DNA of 64,000 nucleotides, taken from Stenocarpella maydis (lineage: Eukaryota > Ascomycota > Sordariomycetes > Diaporthales > Diaporthaceae). The first letter of the stretch is position 1, and every line of letters begins with the position of its first letter. The stretch spans positions 62,001-126,000 of the forward strand of contig NQMI01000044.1 in the NCBI GenBank assembly GCA_002270565.1, read 5' to 3'. The notes below the pieces were generated by a model. That model was given only the letters and a program-made list of their open reading frames with translations. It made no database searches and was not told the DNA's origin. The translations under genes and the position numbers were made by a program. Shown here piece by piece: positions 46,310 through 57,740 of this stretch.

Positions 46310-49300
46310 ATGGAGCCTTCCACTGGCAGAGAAGACGTGGTGCATCCCGAAGTTCGGGCGCATATCAACAGCTTGGTGTCAGCTGCAAGTGACCATTTGC
46401 CCAACCGCCCCTCTGGATTGCGATAAACACTGACCTTGGACTATCGCACAACAGCTCGGGGGCTTTGCTGATGAAGAAGATGGCGCCCATTACAGGCTGG
46501 GAGACGATGCCCTCGATGTTCTCCGCGACATCAAGAAATGGATCCGATTTTACGACGAGAGGACAAACCGTATGGACGTCGCGAGATGTCTGGCAGACGC
46601 CAACCTGGTTAGCGGTGACCTGATACATATCCTGGCCCTCTGGAACCAGAATTGCAAGGACGACAGATACAAGTCCCGTGTAGCTCTGGCCTGTTATGAA
46701 CTCCTGGCTCCCATGACATGGCCAATCGAGAAGAACAAGGAGACCATGACCATCAACCACCACAGGCATGTTCCGGTGCTTGAACTTGCGCAATTGAAGT
46801 ACAAGCGCGACATATTAAACTTTGACGGAGCCCAAATACTCCACACAGCAGTGCGCGTTGCTCTGCCCTCTATGGCCATGCCCATCGGCGACAGGACGCA
46901 AAGGGACGTGGGGATCATTAAGCTGGTTCTCTACTTCTTGCGGAATATCGCCATGATCATACCTCCTGCAGGGGTCAAGTTCGAAGGCGATGAGACCCAG
47001 ATCTCAAGATCGGCCATCATTGACGCATTCTCGTACCAAGACATCTTCCTCACCCTCCTGACGTTGGCGTCCAATATGGGCGAAGAATTCAAAACCGAGG
47101 ATGTTGTCGTCATGGAGATCATCTTCCATCTCATCAAACGGGTCGACGTCAAGAAGCTTTTCCTCAACGAGGAGGAACTGACAAAGGCCAAGGTAGACGA
47201 GCTGGCGGGCGCGATGAAGAAAGAGGCATCAATGTTGCGATCATACAGCCGCAAGGCCCCAACAAGACACAGTCGCTTTGGCACCATGCTATGGGTCCAG
47301 AAGTCAGACGGGAAACTGTCCTCTCTGTCCGGCCAGGGTGCGCTAGCGGATGTGTCGAGCAGGGAGCGGAAGTTGGACGAGTCCAAGACCTTTCGACCTC
47401 CCAGACGAGCAGCAAAAGAAGACATGGAGCCCAAGGACCTCGGCCCGCAGGCCATATTGAACGCGCGAGCCAACAACCAGCTACGCGGGTTTGTGGAGGA
47501 GTTCTTGGATTCTGGCTTCAACCCCCTGTTTCAGCAGGTGCGCAAGACCCTCGAGAGAGAAGGCGCAGAAGCCATGCAGCACCACGCCCAACAGTTCTTC
47601 TACACGGTTGCCTGGTTCCTCGAGGCCGAAAGAGCGAGACAACAGGCTAACAAGGGCAGGAAACCCTCACCCGATGACCAAGTGAGCAGTTTTCAGCTGG
47701 TTGCAGGGGTGTTGAACCAGGAGATGTTCATTGCCCTAAAGCGAAACCTCCACAGGTCATTCACCGACGGCGATTGGCGAGAGCTGAACGCGGTCATGCG
47801 ATGCTTTACCCAAATCCTCCTCACGATCCAGGAGATGTTCGCATCAGAGAATGAGGAAGACCAAGAAATTGCGGAGAACGCACTGAGTCGTTTGTTCTAC
47901 GAAGAGATCACCCACGACACTATCGTCAATATTGTACGCGCGTACAAGGACCAAGGATTTGACTATTTGGATGCGTGCACAGAACTTGTCCATACATACA
48001 TGCGGGTTCTGGAGGCCTACTCCAAAGAGAATGTAGACATGCAGGTTCGATCCAAGAGGAGAACTCGGAAGAAGAAAAAGGCAGCCGGAGCCGCCTCACA
48101 GGACGGAGAAGCCAATGACAGCAATGAAGAAGACGCAGGCTCTGGAGACGACCATGCAGCTGCTGAGAAGACTGCTCAGGAACGCAAGTTCGACTTCAAG
48201 AAGTTTGCCAACCGGTTCGTCCCTCAGGGCGTTGTCGACACATTTGTCAAATTCACCAAGTACTATCGTGATCTTGACGACTCGCAGCTGAAGAGAGCCC
48301 ATCGATATTTCTACCGGCTAGCATTCAAACAGGACATGAGCGTCATGCTCTTCCGCGTGGACATCATTCACCTGCTCTACAACATGGTCAAAGGCCCCGA
48401 ACCCCTGGACAAAACTTGCGGCATGTACAAGGACTGGGAGGAACTGGTGAAGCAGATCCTACGACGTTGTGTAAAGAAGATCGAGGACCGGCCAGCATTG
48501 ATCATTGAGATGTTATTCTCCAAGATTAATTCCACGGCGTACTATCTTGAGTACGGCTATGATAAACAGGTCCTCAGCACTTCTACTCAAAAACCCGCCG
48601 CTGCTCTCGAGTTCCGCCGGCCAGACCTGCCCCTGGCTGAGCAAGTGGCAATTGCCGTGGGGTTGCTTCTCAACAAAAAAGAGACTGAGCAAATCGAATG
48701 GGTCAAGAACCAACTGGCAGCTTGTGAGGTTGTGCGCTCTGTCCGGGAAGCAACAGAGAAGGCTAAGCTCATGGTGGAAGAGCCTGATGGCACAATGACA
48801 TTGAGGGAAGACTGGAAGAGCGCAATGCCAGAACCTGAGTTTTTCAGTGAGTTGAACCTTCCCCATAGGCCTTTGCTCAGCATATCACTGATACCTCACC
48901 AGCTCTGCGTCCTGATAATGACGCGCGAAAAACAGCCATGTTCAAGAACCCTCGCCTGCGACTTCTCATGCAGGTTCTTGGTTTCGAGCGCCTGTCTTCG
49001 GCACTAGACGAGGAGATTGGGTCAGCTTGGATTATACCATCAAGACATTTTGCGGAGGACCTGGCGGAGTACAAAACATTGATCGACAAAGCCGAATTCG
49101 ATCCTCCATCTTTCGATGACGGCGAAACCGCAGAAGACCAGGTCCGACGCAAGACTGCGCCTCTAAAGAAGGCCGTATACGATGATGAAAACGATGGCAT
49201 TGACGACCTCCTTGACGACGGGGTCGCGGAGCTTTTCCCAGCCAACCTCAAACCCAGAAAACGTGTCGGCCCTGGCCATGACCGACCTGCGAAGCGCCGC

Positions 49301-50113
49301 CTCCGCCGTAAAGATGATAGCGGGGACGAGGGGGACCTGCCGACAGAGGAAGAGGATGAAATACGCGCCGACAAGGCAAAGAAGCGGCGCAAACGTGATC
49401 TTGAGAAACAGCGCAAGATCAAGTCTGCGCTATACGTCACTCCCAGTGACGATGAGTCGGATGCCGAGGCAGACGCAGAGTTCTTCGCGCGTGAAGAAGC
49501 GATCCGACAGCGCGTCAAGAAGGCCCTCCAGTTTGCTCCGACAGATGTTTCGCAGCTTCAGGAGGTAGACGTGACGCCACAGGGAATTGCAGACACTATC
49601 AAGAGACTCATGGGTGAAAGTGACGCCGAAGATGCGCAGAGTGATGCAGCCGGCTCGCCACAAAGGTCACAGAGTAGCTCACGGTCGGGGAAGAGGAAGT
49701 CCGATGCACTTGTCGAGGACGATCAGCCCAGCAGCCCACCGACAGCAAAGAAGCGTGTTGAAAAGTCCAAGAGAACTATAGGAGGCTTCTTAGCCGATAG
49801 CAGCAGCGATGAGGACGACGACATGGACGACGCTGAGCCGTCGTCCCCCGCTGGTCAGGATAGTGCCCCTGGCGAGGAGGATTCAGATGACGACCAGATG
49901 GTGACGGACGACACGCCCTTGTCATCCAACCCCAAGGACGCGAGCAAAGAAAGCCATGGCGACCAGCGGTCTCCACTCAAAGAGAAAGCGGGCAATGCCT
50001 TGGCAAACCAAGAGTCGCACGACGACGGAGAAGACAGTGATGTCCCCGCGGTCAGCAAGCGACGTCCAAGGGTCCGGGGTGGCTTTGCAATGGACAGCAG
50101 TGACGAGGAGTGA
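46310..50113 (+). CDS. TOF1: Replication fork protection factor TOF1/Timeless
   Basis: Homologue of Tof1/Swi1/Timeless, which travels with the replisome together with Csm3, couples helicase and polymerase, and is needed for S-phase checkpoint signalling and fork pausing. Exons 46310-46384, 46455-48846 and 48903-50113 give 1225 residues. The N-terminal Timeless domain starts [15 protein letters not shown] / [10 protein letters not shown] and continues [20 protein letters not shown] and [13 protein letters not shown] Lys-rich linker ([10 protein letters not shown]) and the segment [20 protein letters not shown] follow, with [10 protein letters not shown] beyond. The last exon opens [19 protein letters not shown] and ends in a long acidic, Ser-rich tail finishing MDSSDEE. 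The first intron (46385-46454) is GC-AG (GCAAGT donor), the only choice that both keeps frame and restores NSLVSALGGF. The second intron is a standard 56 nt. Its stop is 283 bp from that of the convergent transporter gene. Confidence 0.94.
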
Positions 50114-50396
50114 TGAATTCGACGGGACGGATGTCATACATGGGAGTTTGGCGTTACGACTCACACTGCGGAATGAATGCAGGTTTGGATAACTCACATG
50201 GGCATTGCATGTTGTTTATTGACGCAGAGCCAAGTATACCGAACGAAGGGTGTAATCCATCCATCTCTGCGTGTATTGACATTACAATTTAAGTGCTCTC
50301 CATGCGATACATGTAATTTTGATCCTATGCGGTTGCACCACAATGGGCGTCGCTCCCAGATGCCTGCCTGTTCACTCCTTGACGTATGCCGTGTAT

Positions 50397-52628
50397 CTAC
50401 TCATTCCCATACTTGGACCCGCCGTCTCTCTGGCCTCCGACGACGGCACTGTTCCTCCTCCTCATGCGCACGCTCTCACCCAGCTCCGCGAGCTCAGCCT
50501 CACTCTTTCTCCTGTCTATACCATCTCCGACACTACTACCCTCCATGCCCCCGAAAACTCCACCACCACCTCCTCCGACTTGGCTGGCACCGGTGGATGA
50601 CGACCCATCGCCATCCACACCCGGCGTCTCCCCGCCATACGTCCCGCCGACGCTCTCCATGGTAAACGGGCTCGCCGTGGGCCCGTCCAGGATAGCGAGC
50701 TCCTGCGGAGTGAACAACCGGGGCAACAGCAGCGCACGCACGGGGATAAGCGCGATGATGAAGACGGGGAACCCGACGGCAGCGACAGTCTGCGTGATGG
50801 CGAAGGTGGCGCCGAACCCGACGAGGGTGAGCGCCACGAACAGCCAGACGCGCGAGCGCCGCCGGATCCTCCGCAGCGGGCTCGCTGCCGGAGTGAGGGC
50901 ACTGTCCCGCAGCAGGAAGAGTATCTTGACCGTCACGCCGTTGCCCTCGAGGGCCTGGTAGCCCATGATGAAGAAGAGCCCCGCCAGCACGCCCTGGGGG
51001 ATCAGGTGCACCGCCACCAGGAGAGGGCCCGTCATGGTCCCCAGGGTCAGGAGGCCCTGCGCCAGATTTGACACGCGCTGCTCGACCACGTGGGTGCGCT
51101 GGAGCTCCCAGTGGCCCTTGCGGTCACCGCCGGTGGTGTTGTCGTCGCTGCTGTCGAGGTGCACGACCTTGGTGACGCAGAGGGACTCCGTGTGGAAGGG
51201 GGCCTGCGGGATGAGGCCGTTGGGGAAGGGGATCCCGAGGATGCCGGCGACGCCGGTGGTCAGCCCGAGCAGGAAGATGTCCCAGTGGAAGCCCGGGGGC
51301 TTGCTGAGCGGGAACTCGGTGCCCTGGGCGATGAGAGATGAGACTGCAGATAAGAGTCAGCGCCAGCGACCCAGCAATGTCCAAGCAGTCTTGGGATGTA
51401 TGTAACCTTACCGTTGTGGTCGAACCAGAACAGGATGGTCAGCAACAAGGCAAATGGGACAGCCAGGAATATGTCGGCCACGCTAATGTCCCAGAAGTGG
51501 ACGAGCCAGCCCCTATCCTGGGTGGGGAAGAACGCTGCGCTCGTGGGCAGGCTCTCGAGTTCAACCTGCCTCATCCGGCCGATGTGCACGAAACCAGTAA
51601 AGAAGATGACAGTCAGAGGGGTCCCGTAGTCCTTGAGGAAGACCCTAACATGGTGGTGGAAGAGCGAGCTGGCGCTGAGCTGGCCGCAGGCATAGGCGAT
51701 GAAGAAGACCAGCATAGCGGCCATGACGCTGAGGTAGAAGGGCTCACGGTCTCCCAGCAGGGTGAGGACCTGGACGCCCTTCTGGAGGTAGATGAAGGCA
51801 ACATAGAAGCCGAAGACGTCGCAGGGGAAGCGGGTGACGTAGCGCAGCCAGTTGCACGAGTTTGTGACGGCGAGGATCCAATGCATGACAAGTGCCCACA
51901 GGCCGATCCAGCACATGAAGGCCAGGTAGTTGACGCCGGTGGGCACCATGATGTCGTAGACGGTGTAGTTGAAGACTGTGATGGGCCCCGTCACTCCGAC
52001 GATGACGAGCGGCTGGCAGGCGAGCACGGCGAAGACAACGGAGCCGAGGACGGAGGCCAGCAGCACCTCGTTGACTCCATACTGCGAGTGAGTGCGGGTG
52101 AACATGTCCAGGGAGAAGGCCAGGGCTGGCAGGATGCTGCCGTATCGGTTTGGTCAGCATCCCATGTTCTGATTGTTGAGCAGGCTTCTTGGAGTGGAGA
52201 CGGGCGGGCACAGGGAGATGAGCTTGGATAAGGAAAGCGTCACGAATCGTAACGGGGCTGTGGTACCCGACATGCATACAGTGGATTTGCGGTGCACCAT
52301 ACTTTGCAAAATACATGTAGACGGTCGCAGGAACCACACGGTAGTCCCAGGCATCCTTCCAGTCACTCCAGTAATAAGGGGCTCGGCGGCGGACGTCACC
52401 AATCATGCCCCTGAACAGGCGGATTTTCCACCATCTGGGGGTGCGAGCAGCCGAGCCAGAGCGAGACCGTGCTGCTGAGTTCTGCGAGACAGTCTCTCTG
52501 AGGCCGGCGATTGGCATGTTGGGACCTGAGCCGGTTTGGTCCGGGCCAGACACGGCGCCAGCTCCGGGTCCCGACCGGGACTCGGAAGCGGACTTCTCAT
52601 GAGCGGAGGAGGCGCTGCTTGGGGGCAT
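50397..52628 (-). CDS. BOR1-like anion (bicarbonate/borate) transporter
   Basis: Multi-pass plasma-membrane transporter of the SLC4 family; the yeast member Bor1 exports borate. Exons 52303-52628, 51412-52136 and 50397-51343 give 665 residues. A disordered Ser-rich N-terminus (MPPSSASSAHEKSAS) leads to RGMIGDVRRRAPYYWSDWKD and ATVYMYFANILPALAFSLDM, the family's first membrane region. Further landmarks are PLVIVGVTGPITVFNYTVYD, WDISVADIFLAVPFALLLT, GLTTGVAGILGIPFPNGLIP and VHLIPQGVLAGLFFIMGYQ. Roughly 10-12 membrane spans are visible, followed by a Gly/Ser-rich cytosolic tail. Introns: 52137-52302 (166 nt, long for this locus) and 51344-51411. The substrate is inferred from the family; the sequence does not distinguish borate from bicarbonate. 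Confidence 0.92.
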
Positions 52629-54639
52629 TGCGGCTGGGGAGAGGGCGAGGACAACCAAGGGAATAAGTTAACTAGAGAATGACGAGCTTTTCCAACGGGA
52701 ACATGTCGACTAACAAGTGCCCGGTGTTGACTGCAGAGAGCGCCCGGATTATTTCATGAGGAGGCTCAGGGGAGTCACTTATAAGGAAAACACTCAACCA
52801 CACAGACCAGGGCCCAAGAGAAAAACTGGGGGTTGACGGCATTCTCAAAGCAGTTAGTGGTGGTTCGACGGGTAGACTAGTCGGGCAGATGTTTGGCACG
52901 AGGAAGACCAGCACGGGGATTGCCGCGAGTAAAAGTTGGTATGATGACGAGATCTGGATTTTGTCGTTGGTAGACCGGGCAGGATGGTCGACATCTGGGC
53001 AGCTTAGCTTTATCCAGCCAATCGATTAGCCACTCATACTACTTAGCAAAGCAGCCGGCCTACGCTGCCCAGGCGAGGCGGATTGGCTGTCGGTTAGCAG
53101 AGGACTTGGACAGAGAGACTAGGAACTCAGGCGGGCATACTTGATGGGGTGGCGGACATCTGGAGATGGGCAGGCGGCTAAGCCTGTGGATGCGACAGCG
53201 GATGCGACAGCAGACTGACTACCGAGCGAGTATACACGGCATCACTGTGGTGTTGTAGAAAAAAGGCCTTGGCGAGATGTCCAGGCAGGGGAAAGGCTGC
53301 GGGTGGGGTGTGGTGGAGGTCTGGTCCCCCAATACTACGGTATGCGGCTCCGTCGCTCCCCACCCTCCTGCTGCCATTATCCACAGTGCCCGAGTACGCT
53401 TATTAACTAGGTACCTACACTAGGTAGTCTACGGACGTGCAGCCCAGACATATTTTGCCAAGACGCGGGGTCCCTTGAACACTCACCGGGTATCTGGCCA
53501 CTCATCTCGATGCCGATCTCCAACGGTTATTTTCTTCCCTTTTTTTTTTTTTTTTGCACGCCGATCTACATCCTGCCTGCCCATTCTGCCCGGGCAGAAC
53601 GTCTCGAGGCTAAGAACCGTCTACAGTAGTCTCACTAGTACTATAGAATATTCAATCGCCCCCACACGTCATCGCACATGTCACAAGTCGCAAGCAGCTC
53701 AGCTTCCAGAATATAGACTCGTTCGCGCTCCAGGGCGACGCTGGATTTAATATGGTGAGGATTGCTTGCGAGTGAATACCATGATGATGCTGCTTTGAGG
53801 CCACGTAATCGAGTTTTATCTCGACAGTCCGTTGTGCCCCAGCCTTGTTCGTCCCTGTCATCATCTCGAAGGCAATCAGTCGCGCGACGGTCAATCTGTG
53901 AGATACACCGTGGCGATGTTGCACGAGGGGCTCACCAGCCTGACTGGTTCTGACTCAACCACTTGGCTGGGCCGCTCACAGCCCCGTCTCGCTTCCGGAC
54001 TCGGCCCGGTGATATTCTCCAGCGTCTCATTACGATGCCCTGTCATTGGGGTCCTATTGCTCCCCGAAATCTTGTATCAGTTTCAAGCTGTCCTGAGAAC
54101 CACATATGCAAACACTGGTGGGTATGGCTGATGAGACACATCTGGACTGCGGATGATGATAGTTATTCGCACGTGTTTGTGCTTTAGCCCATGTTACCCT
54201 TGACCGAGGAATCGTCCGCTTCAGACCCAGATAGGAGGAATTCATGAATGACAAGAGCCATGGGACACGACTGGTCCTCGCAATGGCACATGCACGAGTC
54301 AAGTTCCTTACGCTTTGAGGCAAGGAGCCCGAGCAGTGTCAATCTTGAATAGCATGTGTTGCGTTCTCGAGTCTTTCCGGCTTTCTCGGCGTTTCGTGTC
54401 GGCGTCTCGTTCAGTGTCAAGTGATTACTGGACCCAAGCCCACTAAATTCGGCAATACTTTACACCGAAGGACGGATCCAATCTGTCATGTCAAAATATA
54501 GTGGGAGAAGGGCGAGGAGACACCATCGGGGACACCCGGATAACCGTGGACAAGAAAGTAGTATTTGCAAAATAGATAATACCACGTAAGACCGTGTCAG
54601 GAGATTACGTCACCTGGGCCCCTTCCTGCCCTTGAGACC

Positions 54640-54800
54640 TACAAGGCAGTAAGAATTATTATAGTTTTTTGAAGGATTTACATTTATTGTCCATTAATTG
54701 AATAGTTACTTAACATTTAATATAAGAATTTAATTTTTTTTTTAAAAAAAAAACAGAAAGAGATTAGTCTATCAAGGAACAATATTATATAAGTTTCTTT
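54640..54800. other. AT-rich compositional island
   Basis: About 160 bp of strongly A/T-rich sequence with oligo-T next to oligo-A runs (54732-54752), in sharp contrast to the GC-rich surroundings. It may be a remnant of a repeat or mutated insertion; no terminal repeats or coding remnants were found. Confidence 0.6.
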
Positions 54801-57122
54801 CAAGTTATTTAGCCTGATTACTCTGCCTATAAGCCCCTTTGATTTTTGGCAGACTGCTTCATTTTCTCGTTGTCCTCTATCTCCTTCTCTTCCCCTCGAA
54901 ATGGATTTTCTCTTGCGCCTGTGCTTCAGCTCCTGTTGGAACATACCGCGGCGGACACGCATGGTCCGTTTAAGCGCGTCTGTGTTGCAAATTATGCGGC
55001 GAGGAATGCCAGGTGAGAAGCCGGAGCATCTCCACCTCCGAAGTCACTCTATCAATCGACTCCTTTGAGATGGCGCGATGGCCAGCATATCTGCTCCTTT
55101 GAATTAGTCTCACTATATTTAGAGTCATTGAAGCCGACGTGGCGAGGTAGATCTCATAATGGGGACCGAATCAAGCCTCCCAGCGAAGAGCGCGAACACG
55201 TCAGCGCAGTCACAAAGCTTCTTCGAAGAGGCTAGCACCGACACAACTAGCCAACCACGCTCAATATCAGCCGCCAAAAAAGCCTCTCAATTGCCCTCAG
55301 ATGACCCGCTTCCCTTGTATTTTCCTAGTCCGCGACCCGGGATGGCCGAAATAGGCCAACCGGTGGGCCCCAACCCTTCAGCAACGCCCACACCCGTCCC
55401 CTTTCGTTAGTCCGTCGAGCTTGCGTGAGAAAAATTATATCCTTGACAGACGCCTTGGGATTTTCAGCGGGGGGACATGTGGGTAACTAGATGCCTATGC
55501 CTCCCTTCCCCTGCAGAGCCGCCTCTTCATTTCGGGCTGTATGAATAGTGAACACGCGTGAAGCAAGACATTGCAAACGATCCTAGCGCGGACGATGAAG
55601 GACAGGTATTGTCCCGGAGTGCTTTACCGCCACTCTGCGGGAGACGCCTCCCCCCTTTAATTTTCAACGTCCAAATCCAACGGCTGGAATATTTCCTTGG
55701 ACCGGCAATGCCAGCGCAAGTGCAATTGATGCCATGCATGTGAGCCTTTGACTCCCATCCGGGCCAGACATACTCACAATTCCAACATGAATCTTCGGCT
55801 CGGATTGCCCAAGCAACTAATGCGTATTGTATTATGGATTTAATCCCAACATACCGTGAGGAGGATGTGAGATATTCCAAAGGAGGCTCCTGTGCTGAAT
55901 CATTTTGCAACATGACTCGAACAATGCGAAATAAGCTTCCGAATCCACGGCATATTGCGCAAGTCCGTATTCCTTGAGATTGTCAATCCTCTTTTTTCCA
56001 GACAATGTCTTCTAACCACCTTCCCAGTGATTTTTTTGCTGCACACGTATCGCAGCAATGAATGAACAGCATGCTGCCTCTATACCCTAGGTATGTTGCA
56101 AGCCCGCCGTCGGATCACAAGCTTTGGTAATTATGGATACAAAAGCATCTCCAGTATATTGGCAACCCAGCTTCATCTGACTCTTGCTCGTCTCCATCTA
56201 GGCCACAATTGTTCCGACGAAGCAGGTGCTAGTTTTTGACGAGTACCACGAGAGACAGTAAAGGATCAATCACTACTTAAGAAAGAAGAGCCTCTGGTCG
56301 CGTATCCTTGAAGAGACATGGCAGGGGATGAAACGTTCCGTCTAGGGGAGAAAACCTCTAGAACGCGGAGAGGGGCAGTATCTCTCCTTAGCATCTGCAG
56401 ACCGTTGAATGGGGAGAATACCCTTTTGGTGTGACACTCGTCAATAATACGGCCCGTCCAACCTGCAGTCCGCCTCTACTTCCACACCACACCCCACCAC
56501 CCACCCTTCCTAACCGCTCACACCGACGGTAACGGGCCTAACGGGCCGGGCTCAGGTCTCCAACGATGAGGACGCTGTATCCCTGATTCCGGGAGAGCAC
56601 ACAGTCCACGAGCAAGGAAGGCCGGGGTGGGGGCAGGGGAAGCTGGGGCGCATGGGCTGGAGCATGCTGCCACGGGTCATCGCGCCGCCGCTGGGCAAGA
56701 CATTAGCAGGCTCCCCGCCGGCCCAAGGTGACATCCACATCATGGCTACCTCAAACGTCCACCGCGGCGTGGCCTGTGTGATGGTGTACAACTACCACGT
56801 CACGGCCCTGTGGAAAAGCGCCCCTCAAGGCCACTCTCCGCCTGGCGCCTTTTGCTAACGTACTCCTGGCCGGCCACGGCGCCACGATGGCCCTCGCTCG
56901 TGCTCTCGGGTTTCGACATCTCCCACTCGCCTCTGTCCGACATTGTCCCCGGCCCCCGGGGGGCTCCCTCTCCTCGGATGGGATAGACTCGGCCCCCCTT
57001 CACCTCGCTCTGGTCCTCCACCGTCCGCTGCGGCTCGCGTTCCTGCTGTCACCCATCACCTGTTTCGAGAATATGAGATTTTATGAGCATACGATCTGAT
57101 TCCTAACCCATGGGCCATCGGC

Positions 57123-57150
57123 GCACACACACACATATATATATCACACA
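57123..57150. repeat. CA/TA dinucleotide repeat
   Basis: A short run of CA units passing into TA units and back to CA, about 28 bp, non-coding. Confidence 0.8.
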
Positions 57151-57740
57151 TCCTGTTATGTGAAGTCGTTGGTCCGATCCCAGACGGCAGCGCTACCTCA
57201 TAATGCCAGTGGCTTTGGCATTCACGTACTTGCCCTGCTCGTCTCCTTGTTGTGACGGATGGAGTCATGCCTCACAAGTCAGTGCTGTTGAATAAGACAT
57301 AGGATTTGAGAATTGGCGGTGGGATGCGGTGGAAGGGGGCGTGGACAAGAGGAACTTCAGTCGCGCCAACGTATTTGCAGGCAATGGCCCCAAAGTAGAG
57401 TCGGGGCCTCAACCTAACTTCGTACTATCGAGCCCATGCGTGAATACTATAGAAACCATGCGGATCACGGATGGCAGGCGCAAATTGGGTGTTTGCATGA
57501 GTGGCAAACCCCGGAAAGGATGAAATAGAATAATACCAATCATGTTTATCTGTGGGTATCTCCGCAAGTGAGCTTCAGATGGATCGTTCCCGCATGCGCA
57601 CAGTTGAGGCAGACCATAATCATCTCGTCCCGAACGCCAACACCAACCTGTACGTGAATCCTCGAGACTCCCATATTGCAACCCAACCAGCTGACTGGTG
57701 AGTGGCATATGCCGTGCGTTGCTACCCCGTCTGTTCGGTC

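Larger units (their letters stand above)
52629..57740. other. Gene-poor interval with AT-rich island
   Basis: About 5.1 kb upstream of the BOR1-like gene and downstream of the hydrolase gene. It holds a TAGGTACCTA-type cluster (53406-53430), a run of 16 T (53540-53555), an AT-rich patch (about 54640-54800), a possible small spliced ORF (55159-55485, see findings) and CA/TA repeats at 57123. Apart from that ORF I see no credible gene. Confidence 0.45.

Noticed and set aside
51338..52231. 297-codon plus-strand ORF
   Set aside because: Exact antisense shadow of the BOR1-like membrane-domain exon; acidic composition arises from the reverse complement of hydrophobic codons.
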